The position numbers were made by a program, and so were the translations under genes. From assembly GCA_900767605.1 (NCBI GenBank), contig CAAFZT010000047.1, positions 1 through 20,206 of the forward strand: DNA of 20,206 nt, in the 5' to 3' direction. The notes under the pieces were generated by a model. That model searched no databases. It saw only the letters and a list, made by a program, of their open reading frames with translations, and was not told where the DNA came from. This DNA is from Bacilli bacterium. Lineage in GTDB: Bacteria; Bacillota_I; Bacilli_A; RFN20; CAG-826. This document shows positions 14,192 to 20,206 of the stretch, piece after piece. The stretch's first letter is position 1. Every line of letters starts with the position of its first letter.

Positions 14192-14362
14192 ACCGACGAA
14201 AAGCCGGGCATCAAGAAGCGCCAAAAGTAGCGTAACCAGGGCGCTAGCAACTCCCCAATAGGGGTAAGTGCTCGCTATAGCCTCTTCCCACAAAGAGGAA
14301 CGATGCCGCGGAGAGAAGAAGCGCCTAAAAATGGAGCCTTCCACCTTGTGGGAGGCCTTTTT
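14192..14362 (+). ncRNA. candidate SAM-responsive leader (riboswitch-like) of metK
   Basis: A hand fold gives a four-helix junction. P1: CCG and GGCATC (14204-14212) with GATGCC and GCGG (14302-14311, one bulge). P2: AGCGCC (14217-14222) with GGCGCT (14240-14245). P3: AGCAACT and CCCC (14246-14256) with GGGG and AGTGCT (14261-14272). P4: CCTCTT (14281-14286) with AAGAGG (14293-14298). The P2 loop TAGCG (14228-14232) can pair with CGCTA (14273-14277) in the P3-P4 joiner. This is the SAM-I/SAM-IV topology, and GCAAC before P3 matches the S-box core, but the GGGA, TGAA and GGTGC-TAA elements are absent. An intrinsic terminator follows before metK. Ligand and class are inference. Confidence 0.6.
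14333..14362 (+). terminator. attenuator terminator in the metK leader
   Basis: GCCTTCCAC (14336-14344) and GTGGGAGGC (14348-14356) form a 9-bp hairpin with one G-U pair and a three-base loop, then CTTTTT. It lies 25 bases before the metK start and downstream of its promoter, so it must be conditional. Confidence 0.85.
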
Positions 14363-14387
14363 ATCGGGTGAAGAAGGAGAATAGAGA

Positions 14388-15566
14388 ATGAAAGAAAAAG
14401 TACTTTTTAGCAGCGAGTCCGTTTCCGAAGGACACCCCGATAAAGTCTGCGATCGCATCGCTGACTCCATTTTGGACGAATGCTTACGGCTTGATCCCAA
14501 ATCCCACGTTGCTTGCGAAGTCTTCGCCACCACGGAATTTGTCTTAATCGGCGGAGAGATCACCTGCGCCCGTTGGAAGGAAGTCAACTGCGAAAAAATC
14601 GTCCGCGACACCCTTCGTGAAATCGGCTATACCAAACCCGAGCTTGGCATCGGATGTGATACCTGCGTCATTGAAAATCGCGTGAAGGGGCAATCGTGCG
14701 ACATTGAGCAAGGCGTGGATCGCGGAAACATTTTGGAACAAGGCGCGGGAGACCAGGGAATTATGTTTGGCTACGCGACCAATGAATCCGATGGATATAT
14801 GCCTCTGCCCATTTCCATTGCCCATAAACTTGTCCGCACGGCGACTGCTCTTCGCAAGAAAGGGGAATTCCCCCACGCCCGTCCGGATATGAAGAGCCAA
14901 GTCTCGCTCGATTATACGGATCCGAGCCACCTTCGCATCGACACGATGCTCATGTCCATTCAGCATGACCCAGAAGCGGATATGGATGAATTCAAGAAAT
15001 TCGTCTACGAAAACATCATGCTTCCCGTGGCCAAAAGCTTCGGCCTCAATAGCGATTTCCGTGTTTTGATCAACCCCACGGGCCGCTTCGTGATCGGCGG
15101 ACCTGCCGGAGATACCGGTTTAACCGGAAGAAAACTAATCGTCGATACCTATGGCGGCTCTTCCCGCCACGGTGGCGGCGCCTTCTCGGGCAAAGATCCT
15201 TCCAAAGTCGATCGTTCCGCTTCCTATTACGCCCGTTATATGGCGAAGAACCTCGTGGCTGCAGGGGCCGCGGACCGCTTGGAGATTCAACTTTCCTACG
15301 CGATTGGTGTGGCCGAACCTGTTTCCATTGGAGTCACGACCTTCGGAACCAAGCACGTTTCGGATGAAGTGATTCTTGAAGCCGTGCATCGTTTCTTCGA
15401 CGCCCGTCCCGGCGCAATCATCTCCGCTTTCCATTTGACGACCCCCTCTTTCTCCTATGCGGACACTTGCAATTACGGTTGCTTTGGCCGTCCCGACATC
15501 GATGTACCCTGGGAAAAACTGGACAAAGTGGACGAACTGACAAATTTTTTCAAAAATCATAAATAA
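14388..15566 (+). CDS. metK: S-adenosylmethionine synthetase
   Basis: Makes S-adenosylmethionine from methionine and ATP in the cytosol. The 392-aa length is normal. The N-terminus has SSESVSEGHPDKVCDRIADSI with the ATP-binding His and Asp. GAGDQGIMFGYA is the family's first signature and GGGAFSGKDPSKVDRSA the phosphate-binding one; the metal-binding and methionine-contact residues in these segments are intact. The start is ATG 14388 after AAGGAG at 14374-14379. The gene is monocistronic, with its own promoter, a structured terminator-bearing leader and a 3' terminator at 15581-15612. That leader implies feedback control by transcription attenuation, most simply by the enzyme's own product. 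Confidence 0.98.
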   Translation: MKEKVLFSSESVSEGHPDKVCDRIADSILDECLRLDPKSHVACEVFATTEFVLIGGEITCARWKEVNCEKIVRDTLREIGYTKPELGIGCDTCVIENRVKGQSCDIEQGVDRGNILEQGAGDQGIMFGYATNESDGYMPLPISIAHKLVRTATALRKKGEFPHARPDMKSQVSLDYTDPSHLRIDTMLMSIQHDPEADMDEFKKFVYENIMLPVAKSFGLNSDFRVLINPTGRFVIGGPAGDTGLTGRKLIVDTYGGSSRHGGGAFSGKDPSKVDRSASYYARYMAKNLVAAGAADRLEIQLSYAIGVAEPVSIGVTTFGTKHVSDEVILEAVHRFFDARPGAIISAFHLTTPSFSYADTCNYGCFGRPDIDVPWEKLDKVDELTNFFKNHK

Positions 15567-15580
15567 GAACGTTAGTTTCC

Positions 15581-15612
15581 AAAAAAGTGGCTTGTTATGG
15601 GCTACTTTTTTC
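15581..15612 (+). terminator. terminator after metK
   Basis: AAAAAAGTGGC (15581-15591) pairs with GCTACTTTTTT (15601-15611), with one G-U pair, and ends in a T run 15 bases beyond the metK stop. Confidence 0.85.
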
Positions 15613-15641
15613 TTTGCTTTCTTATGAGTAAATCAAAATGG

Positions 15642-15656
15642 ATGTAACCGCTTACA
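15642..15656 (+). promoter_or_regulatory. cre box upstream of hpf
   Basis: ATGTAACCGCTTACA matches the CcpA consensus WTGNAANCGNWNNCW at every position, with symmetrical TGTAA/TTACA arms. It lies about 77 bases before the hpf start, upstream of the probable -10 box TAAAAT near 15698-15703, so it sits in an activating rather than blocking position if that promoter is right. Confidence 0.65.
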
Positions 15657-15663
15657 AAACACA

Positions 15664-15693
15664 TTTTTGTCAACCCTTACGGACAAAAAAATA
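15664..15693. repeat. inverted repeat between cre and hpf promoter
   Basis: TTTTTGTC and GACAAAAA are perfect 8-base arms around a ten-base loop. It overlaps the region where the -35 element of hpf should lie, so it may be a second operator or part of a promoter recognised by an alternative factor. Confidence 0.5.
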
Positions 15694-15732
15694 CAAGGTA
15701 AAATAAAGTCGATCCTATAAAGGAGGAAAATA

Positions 15733-16281
15733 ATGAAATACCAAATTATCGGTAAAAACATCGAAGTCACCGATTCTATCCGTTCGGACATCGAGAAGAA
15801 GTTGGCCCGCATGGACAAGTACTTCGTCATCGATGACAACGTCCTGTGCCGCGCTGTCGTCCGTAGCTATACGGTCGGAGCCAAAGTCGAAATCACCATC
15901 TTCACCAAGGAAATGGATTTCCGTGCTGAAGTTAAAAACGCCGATCTCTATGCCGCCGTCGATCTTGCCGTCGATAAACTCGAAGGTCAGATGCGCAAAC
16001 TCAAAACCCGCATCGAACGCAAGAAAGAAACCGATTCTCTCGGTCGCGCCCTTGCTTTTGAAAACATCAAAGACTACGAAAAAGAAGATCCCGATGAAGT
16101 CGTCCGCACCAAATCCATTCGCTTGGAACCGATGACCATTGATGAGGCCATCACCCGCATGGAGGCCCTGGGACATAGTTTCTTCATGTATCTCGATGAA
16201 GAAGACGACGAAATCTCGGTCGTCTATGCCCGTGTTGATGGAGGATACGGCGTTATCGAAGCGGAAAATCGCTTGGCATAA
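15733..16281 (+). CDS. hpf: long-form ribosome hibernation promoting factor
   Basis: A 182-aa HPF of the long type. The N-terminal RaiA-like domain (about 1-95, MKYQIIGKNIEVTDSIRSDI to VDLAVDKLEGQM) binds the 30S decoding site. A charged linker follows, and the C-terminal domain (about 125-182, KSIRLEPMTIDEAITRMEAL to FFMYLDEEDDEISVVYARVDG) dimerises to form 100S ribosomes. Start ATG 15733 follows AAAGGAGG. It is transcribed alone, between the metK terminator and its own terminator. A cre box at 15642-15656 and an inverted repeat suggest control by carbon status, consistent with shutting down ribosomes on nutrient change. Confidence 0.96.
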   Translation: MKYQIIGKNIEVTDSIRSDIEKKLARMDKYFVIDDNVLCRAVVRSYTVGAKVEITIFTKEMDFRAEVKNADLYAAVDLAVDKLEGQMRKLKTRIERKKETDSLGRALAFENIKDYEKEDPDEVVRTKSIRLEPMTIDEAITRMEALGHSFFMYLDEEDDEISVVYARVDGGYGVIEAENRLA

Positions 16282-16298
16282 TTAGATGCTAGGAGCGT

Positions 16299-16332
16299 AG
16301 GGGCTGGAATTTGCCAGCCCTTTTCCTTTTTT
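16299..16332 (+). terminator. terminator after hpf
   Basis: GGGCTGG (16301-16307) and CCAGCCC (16314-16320) form a 7-bp hairpin followed by TTTTCCTTTTTT. Confidence 0.92.
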
Positions 16333-16357
16333 AAAGTGAGTTTTGCGTTTTTTTATT

Positions 16358-16392
16358 TTGGCTTGACCCCATAGTTGGTTATAATCCTGCCT
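16358..16392 (+). promoter_or_regulatory. promoter of the Cof-type HAD gene (leaderless arrangement)
   Basis: TTGGCT (16358-16363), 16 bases, then a perfect TATAAT (16380-16385) followed by CCTGCCT and ATG at 16393. The seven-base gap places the expected transcript start at or beside the start codon. No Shine-Dalgarno is present. Confidence 0.6.
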
Positions 16393-17244
16393 ATGGCAGG
16401 CAAAGTTCTAGCAACCGATTTGGATGGGACGTTATTCTTCCCCAAAAGCCAAATCCAAATGATTCCGCGGAAAAACCGCCGTTTTTTGAAAAAATGGATT
16501 CAAGACGGCAATCGTTTGGTCTTGGTCACCAGTCGTGGTCACGAATTCATGGACCACATGAAGAAGAAGTTCCCCGACATTCCTTTCGACATCGTTGGAG
16601 GAGATGGCACGTTCGTGCAAATCGGTGACCAAATTGTGAAGGAAGAATATTTCGAAGCAGAGCCTTTTCGTCGTTTCCTAAAAGAATTGGAAAGCGATTA
16701 TGAACCGGGCCTTCTGATGACTTCCTCGAAGGATTACGGGATTATTCAACGCCGCAGCCACAATCACGGCTTAGCCAACTTTTTCTACGTCATTTATCAG
16801 CTTTATCAAGGAACCTATCGCGAAAGCCGCGTGAAAGACGATCAGGTTTTCTACGGGGAAATCGAGAAAGGCCGCACCTACAAACTCATGGCCTGCATCG
16901 GCCTAACGAAGACGAAGCAGCGCTTGGCTTATCACCTCACGAATCTCTTTACCAAGGAATACCCCGATTTCGAATTTGCCTGGCTCAATCAGTTCATTGA
17001 AGTCACCCCTAAGGGGTGCGATAAAAGCAGCGGACTGTCCTTTTACCTTGACTATCTCGGCATTCCGAAGGAAAATGTATCAGTTATCGGCGATTCCGGG
17101 AACGACGCGCCCATGTTCGAGGCTTTTTATGAGAATAGCTACTGCATGGCCCACAGCCATCGCTTGGTGAAGAAAAAAGCAAAGCACGTTGTCTCCTCCG
17201 TTGCCGATTTAGAGGCCTACCTGTACCCATCGGCGGATAGATAA
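16393..17244 (+). CDS. Cof-type HAD-IIB hydrolase
   Basis: A 283-aa phosphatase of the Cof/HAD-IIB group. The N-terminal LATDLDGTLFFP contains the nucleophile motif DxDGT, VTSRGHEF is motif II, and the late KGCDKSSGL and IGDSGNDAPMF supply the Lys and Mg-binding Asp pair; the region between is the C2-type cap. These enzymes dephosphorylate sugar phosphates, nucleotides or FMN; the substrate cannot be told here. I start at ATG 16393 (MAGKVLATDLDG) rather than an in-frame GTG at 16375, because the upstream codons overlap the -10 box. It probably forms an operon with the two unknown genes that follow, up to the terminator at 18584. Confidence 0.9.
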   Translation: MAGKVLATDLDGTLFFPKSQIQMIPRKNRRFLKKWIQDGNRLVLVTSRGHEFMDHMKKKFPDIPFDIVGGDGTFVQIGDQIVKEEYFEAEPFRRFLKELESDYEPGLLMTSSKDYGIIQRRSHNHGLANFFYVIYQLYQGTYRESRVKDDQVFYGEIEKGRTYKLMACIGLTKTKQRLAYHLTNLFTKEYPDFEFAWLNQFIEVTPKGCDKSSGLSFYLDYLGIPKENVSVIGDSGNDAPMFEAFYENSYCMAHSHRLVKKKAKHVVSSVADLEAYLYPSADR

Positions 17245-17267
17245 GGCCCCCGAGAAAGAAGAAAAAG

Positions 17268-18140
17268 ATGAATCAAAACACCGAAACCGTCGTCACCCTC
17301 GTTCATTACAACGTTGCGGTCCGCGACACCTTGGAGTACTGCCTCCAAAAACAAACCTATGATGTGAAACTTTTTGAGAGCAAAAAGAACACGATCCTCC
17401 AAGAAATCAAACAAAACACCCCGCTCAAAGCCATCCTCGACCACTCTGGCGACAATGGCAAGAAGATGGAGGAAATGATCGAAAGCCTCTATAACGATGT
17501 CTACGGCGAGAAATCTACGATCCTCAAAATCAGCGGCGACAAGCTCGTCGTGGACCACGCCCAACACCTCGCTTTGTTTGAAAAAGTCCTCCCCATCCAC
17601 GATAACATCACCTCGATGATCCGTGGCGTCATCCAAGATGGCGTTAACAAGCAAAATGCGGCCCCCGAAGAACAAAAGGCTGCCCTTTCCATGGAAGAAG
17701 CGACCAAACTTTGGCACGCTGAAGACGCGATGTATCGCGCGGTTGCCTATTTGACCCTTGTCAATGAACTCAACAAGCTCTTCTCTGATTACAACATTGC
17801 CCGCAACGAAGCTAAGGGCGCCAACACCCCGGCCTCCAACTTCATCGGACAAGACATCTCCAAAGTCATTGGCTTCATCAACCAAGTCCGTGGCACCGCG
17901 ATCGAAACCGACCTCGTCTACAAGGCGATGGAAGATAAGATCAACGCCCTTGTCGAAAACTGCATCGGCCGCCGCGATTTGCCGGTTGGTAAGCGTTTCC
18001 CGGACGTCCAACGCGAAGTCCTCGAAACCATCAACCTCTACGTCCGCGACGCTGAGGCCGCGATGAATGCCATCTATCCCGAAATGGTCAATGGCCTCAT
18101 CAACCAAGTGAAACAAGACGAAGCCAAAAAGGCCGCCTAA
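17268..18140 (+). CDS. unknown helical protein, 290 aa
   Basis: I do not recognise this protein. It is hydrophilic, with no signal peptide or membrane segment, and looks mostly helical. The N-terminus, VVTLVHYNVAVRDTLEYCLQ, could be one compact domain, followed by KISGDKLVVDHAQHLALFEKV and a long helical C-terminal half with many charged residues, ending QVKQDEAKKAA. Codons favour C-ending forms and look highly expressed, like those of metK and hpf, which suggests an abundant product. It lies 23 bases after the HAD gene with only a weak purine-rich ribosome site. A 299-codon open frame on the opposite strand is a by-product of that codon bias. Confidence 0.8.
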   Translation: MNQNTETVVTLVHYNVAVRDTLEYCLQKQTYDVKLFESKKNTILQEIKQNTPLKAILDHSGDNGKKMEEMIESLYNDVYGEKSTILKISGDKLVVDHAQHLALFEKVLPIHDNITSMIRGVIQDGVNKQNAAPEEQKAALSMEEATKLWHAEDAMYRAVAYLTLVNELNKLFSDYNIARNEAKGANTPASNFIGQDISKVIGFINQVRGTAIETDLVYKAMEDKINALVENCIGRRDLPVGKRFPDVQREVLETINLYVRDAEAAMNAIYPEMVNGLINQVKQDEAKKAA

Positions 18141-18173
18141 TTCACCCCATTTGTATCACAAAGGATCCCCATC

Positions 18174-18563
18174 ATGAACGATAAGAAGAAAAAATTATCC
18201 CTTCCGCGCAAAGAAATCGCTTGGTACGTCTTTGCCTCTTTTCTTGCGGTGGTTGGTCTAACTTTTATCGTTATCGGCATCGTCGGGGACCATCTTCCCG
18301 TTAAATCCAGCGACAACTGGGTTTTGATTTCTGAAGCTGCTTGGTTATCCAATTGGTCCCATATGGGCTACCGTTATTGGGGAATCATCCTCCTTGCTGC
18401 CGGAGCGTTAATTGGCTGCACCGCGCTAACGATGTTTGCCCGCAGTGGCGATCGCGATTCCGAACGTGCCTTGCGCCGCGCTCAACGTCTTGCCGCGGTT
18501 AGCGAAGAAGAACCTGTTGTCAAAGAAGCGGAAGTCATCTCGACGAAACCGGAAGCAAAATAA
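18174..18563 (+). CDS. two-helix membrane protein, unknown
   Basis: A 129-aa protein with a Lys-rich start (MNDKKKKLSLPRKEIAW) and two membrane helices, about residues 16-38 (WYVFASFLAVVGLTFIVIGIV) and 64-86 (WGIILLAAGALIGCTALTMF). The loop between them, with NWSHMGYRYWG, would be outside. A charged cytoplasmic tail follows, with an ALRRAQRLAAV segment and many Glu. No family recognised. The ribosome site is AAAGGAT about ten bases before ATG. It is the last gene before a strong terminator and probably cotranscribed with the 290-aa protein. Confidence 0.78.
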   Translation: MNDKKKKLSLPRKEIAWYVFASFLAVVGLTFIVIGIVGDHLPVKSSDNWVLISEAAWLSNWSHMGYRYWGIILLAAGALIGCTALTMFARSGDRDSERALRRAQRLAAVSEEEPVVKEAEVISTKPEAK

Positions 18564-18583
18564 GAAGAATTCATCTATCTTCT

Positions 18584-18607
18584 AGCGGCGGGTAACCGCC
18601 GCTTTTT
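18584..18607 (+). terminator. terminator of the HAD/unknown-gene operon
   Basis: AGCGGCGG (18584-18591) and CCGCCGCT (18596-18603) form a perfect 8-bp stem with loop GTAA, followed by TTTTT. Confidence 0.95.
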
Positions 18608-18636
18608 GCTTGAAATGACAATCGTGTGCATAAGGG

Positions 18637-18664
18637 TTGCATTTCCATGAAAACGGAGTTTAAT
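18637..18664 (+). promoter_or_regulatory. possible promoter of degV gene
   Basis: TTGCAT (18637-18642), 16 bases, TTTAAT (18659-18664), about 40 bases before the chosen start. Moderate match only. Confidence 0.4.
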
Positions 18665-18704
18665 TATGCGGGCAATCTCGTATTGCATACTAGGAGGTTT
18701 AGTT

Positions 18705-19616
18705 ATGAAAATTAAAGTTGTCGGCGATACATCTATGGATTTATCCCCCAAAGCCCAACAAGAACTTGGCATCCCCTGCGTTCCTTTTTCCATTCAATTC
18801 GGCGAAGAGAGCAAGAAGGATACGACCTTTGAGAATGAGGAACTTTATTCTTATAACAACACCCATAAACAAATCGCCCAGACAAGCGCGGTGAATGTGG
18901 GAGAAGCCATCGAATTCTTCCAAAAAGAAAAAGAAGACGGGGAACAACTTTTCTACGTATCCATTTCCTCCAAGCTGAGCTCTGGCTTTCAAAATGCCTC
19001 GATTGCCGCGGAAGAAGTGGGCGGAGTCACTACTTATGATTCGCAATCTTTTTCCCTTGGCATCGCTTTGCTTGCATTCAAAGCCAAGGAAATGGCCGAG
19101 GCTGGGGAAAGTGACCCAGAAAAAATCAAGGCCGCTTTGGATGAATACCGCGATCACGTCGTCGCCCAATTGCTCATTGACGATTTGTCGTTCATGGCCC
19201 GTGGAGGAAGATGCTCCAAACTCTTAAGTTTCGGGGCCAACCTTCTTAAGATCCACCCTGTTTTGCTTTGCAAAGACGGGGCGTTCCAAGTTCTCAAGAA
19301 ATTCCGCGGACCCATGAAAAAACTCGGCAAGAAATACGTGGATGAAACGCTTACCTGCTTCCAAGAAATCGATAAATCTGTCGTCCTTGTCGGCTATACA
19401 AGCGAAAGAGATGCAATGGTCGATGACGCGGTTCAAGCATTGAAAGACGCTGGATTTGAGAAAGTTTACGTGACGAAAACCAATTCCACGAACGCCTGCC
19501 ATTCCGGGCCGAACTCGATTGGATTCGCCTTCCTGAATTCGTCCAAAACCAAAGAAAAGCACGAAGCGTTATTAACGCGCATCAAGGAAAGATTCCTCAA
19601 GAAGAAAGCGGAATAA
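18705..19616 (+). CDS. DegV-family fatty-acid-binding protein
   Basis: A 303-aa DegV protein. Family features are the N-terminal KVVGDTSMDLSP with the DTS motif, FSIQFGEESKKD, the Thr/Ser segment IAQTSAVNVGE, the SISSKLSSGFQNA loop and the YDSQSFSLG segment, then a C-terminal domain. In Gram-positive bacteria such proteins (FakB) present bound fatty acids to the kinase FakA; no fakA is in this window. Start ATG 18705 follows AGGAGG closely; an earlier in-frame ATG at 18666 lacks a site. Its own terminator follows at 19626-19662. Confidence 0.92.
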   Translation: MKIKVVGDTSMDLSPKAQQELGIPCVPFSIQFGEESKKDTTFENEELYSYNNTHKQIAQTSAVNVGEAIEFFQKEKEDGEQLFYVSISSKLSSGFQNASIAAEEVGGVTTYDSQSFSLGIALLAFKAKEMAEAGESDPEKIKAALDEYRDHVVAQLLIDDLSFMARGGRCSKLLSFGANLLKIHPVLLCKDGAFQVLKKFRGPMKKLGKKYVDETLTCFQEIDKSVVLVGYTSERDAMVDDAVQALKDAGFEKVYVTKTNSTNACHSGPNSIGFAFLNSSKTKEKHEALLTRIKERFLKKKAE

Positions 19617-19625
19617 ACAAAAGAA

Positions 19626-19662
19626 AGGGCTTTAGCATCGAAAATGCTACGAGCCCCTTTTT
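19626..19662 (+). terminator. terminator after the degV-family gene
   Basis: GGGCT (19627-19631) and AGCAT (19634-19638) pair with ATGCT (19644-19648) and AGCCC (19652-19656), with a small internal loop, followed by TTTTT. Confidence 0.9.
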
Positions 19663-19697
19663 ATTTGTTCTACAATGGAACGGAAAGGTTGGAACAC

Positions 19698-20057
19698 ATG
19701 AAAAAATTAGCATTGATTGCCCATGATAATAAAAAAGCCGACATTGTTGCCTGGGCGATGAAAAACGTGGAAGCGTTAAAGAAATATACTCTCTGCGGAA
19801 CGGGGAAAACTGCCGAACTTGTAGAACAAGCGACCGGCCTTCCGGTGGAGGCGTTCCTTGGAGGCCCTTATGGGGGAGATTTAGAAATCGGGGCGGAAAT
19901 CGCGACGCATAAAATCGATATCGTCGTCTTTTTCTGGGATCCCCTTTGCTCCCAACCTCACGATCCCGACGTCAAAGCCTTGATGCGCATTGCGGCGGTC
20001 TACGACATTCCATTTGCCACCAATCGCGCGACGGCCGATTTGATTCTTGGAGCCTAA
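19698..20057 (+). CDS. mgsA: methylglyoxal synthase
   Basis: Converts dihydroxyacetone phosphate to methylglyoxal, a bypass of lower glycolysis used when sugar phosphates build up. The 119-aa protein is slightly short but complete: LIAHDNKKADIV at the start, TGKTAELVEQATGL, GGPYGGDLEIGAEI with the catalytic Asp, and FFWDPL, PHDPDVKALMRIA and FATNRATADLIL with the active-site His and Asp. I start at ATG 19698 (MKKLALIAHDN) after AAAGG; the longer in-frame ATG at 19644 lies inside the preceding terminator. A TACAAT box near 19671 could be its -10. Confidence 0.96.
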   Translation: MKKLALIAHDNKKADIVAWAMKNVEALKKYTLCGTGKTAELVEQATGLPVEAFLGGPYGGDLEIGAEIATHKIDIVVFFWDPLCSQPHDPDVKALMRIAAVYDIPFATNRATADLILGA

Positions 20058-20150
20058 TCCCCGATAGAACGAAAAAGTTGCCTTGTTTGATGCGTTACCC
20101 ATTTGTTGGACAATTCTGACAAAATATTAAACATCATTTAGCGAGCTTGC

Positions 20151-20198
20151 AAATGGATGCTTCCCTGAACACAAGGGGTGGCATCCATTTTGTCTTCT
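20151..20198 (+). terminator. strong hairpin terminator at window end
   Basis: AAATGGATGC (20151-20160) and GCATCCATTT (20181-20190) form a perfect 10-bp stem, with an inner CCC/GGG pairing, followed by TTTTGTCTTCT. It may end mgsA, or it may close a short leader RNA, since TTGTTG and TATTAA near 20104-20131 resemble promoter boxes. Confidence 0.8.
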
Positions 20199-20206
20199 CC
20201 ATGATC

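Noticed and set aside
14281..14315. GATGCCGCGG resembles the T-box signature
   Set aside because: The TGGN bulge and flanking T-box core are missing, no specifier loop was found, and metK is not a typical T-box target.
14192..14320. Canonical S-box (SAM-I) annotation for the metK leader
   Set aside because: Most consensus nucleotides are absent, so I report it as a structural candidate rather than a known S-box.
16363..16368. TTGACC as the -35 box of the Cof-type gene
   Set aside because: It is only 11 bases from TATAAT, too close; TTGGCT at 16358 has an acceptable 16-base spacing.
17217..18116. 299-codon open frame on the minus strand
   Set aside because: It is antisense to the well-supported 290-aa gene, has no ribosome site, and its composition mirrors codon bias of the other strand.

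Overview
The window looks like chromosomal DNA of a low-to-moderate GC Gram-positive (Bacillota-type) bacterium, possibly one of the uncultured gut Bacilli/Erysipelotrichia/RF39-like lineages; that placement is inference. Support comes from a short (427-aa) Pgi, a YugI-like S1 protein directly ahead of pgi, long-form HPF, DegV, LemA, a TSCPD-domain protein, CcpA-type cre boxes, CCA-encoding tRNA genes and AAGGAGG ribosome binding sites. TGA is used as a stop, so the code is standard.

Layout. 1-540: five tRNA genes on the minus strand (Val, Tyr, Gln, Lys, Leu in transcription order) with a TTGACC-17-TAGTAT promoter. 622-3957: a minus-strand operon of HAD phosphatase, IspD/TarI-type cytidylyltransferase, S1-domain protein and pgi; the last three genes overlap by ATGA. 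4000-6058: a LemA-like gene convergent with an ABC-F ATPase. 6196-6530: three adjoining cre boxes, a promoter, a 47-codon acidic ORF and a terminator. 6550-8927: an accessory-looking segment with two copies of a double palindrome, an ATPase_2/DUF234 gene and a small lipoprotein. 8993-10784: tRNA-Leu(GAG) and mgtE on the minus strand. 11078-12134: pduL with a His/Cys-rich tail, then a TSCPD gene. 12151-14070: a membrane-anchored repeat protein on the minus strand. 14157-15612: metK behind a structured, terminator-ending leader. 15642-16332: hpf with a cre box. 16380-18607: a Cof-type HAD hydrolase and two unknown genes. 18637-20198: degV and mgsA.

The functions centre on core carbon metabolism and its control (pgi, mgsA, a cytosolic PduL-type phosphotransacylase, cre boxes), magnesium and SAM homeostasis, and ribosome-directed factors (HPF, ABC-F, S1 protein).

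The most interesting signals are these. (1) The metK leader can be folded by hand into the four-helix plus pseudoknot topology of SAM-I riboswitches while lacking most of the S-box consensus. (2) Three adjoining cre boxes lie upstream of a gene for a previously unannotated 47-aa acidic protein. (3) Several genes have a -10 box 7-10 nt before the ATG and no Shine-Dalgarno, suggesting leaderless mRNAs. (4) A double-palindrome operator occurs twice around an unexplained block. (5) PduL carries a metal-binding-like tail. No promoters, folds or homologies were computed; all were read by eye.
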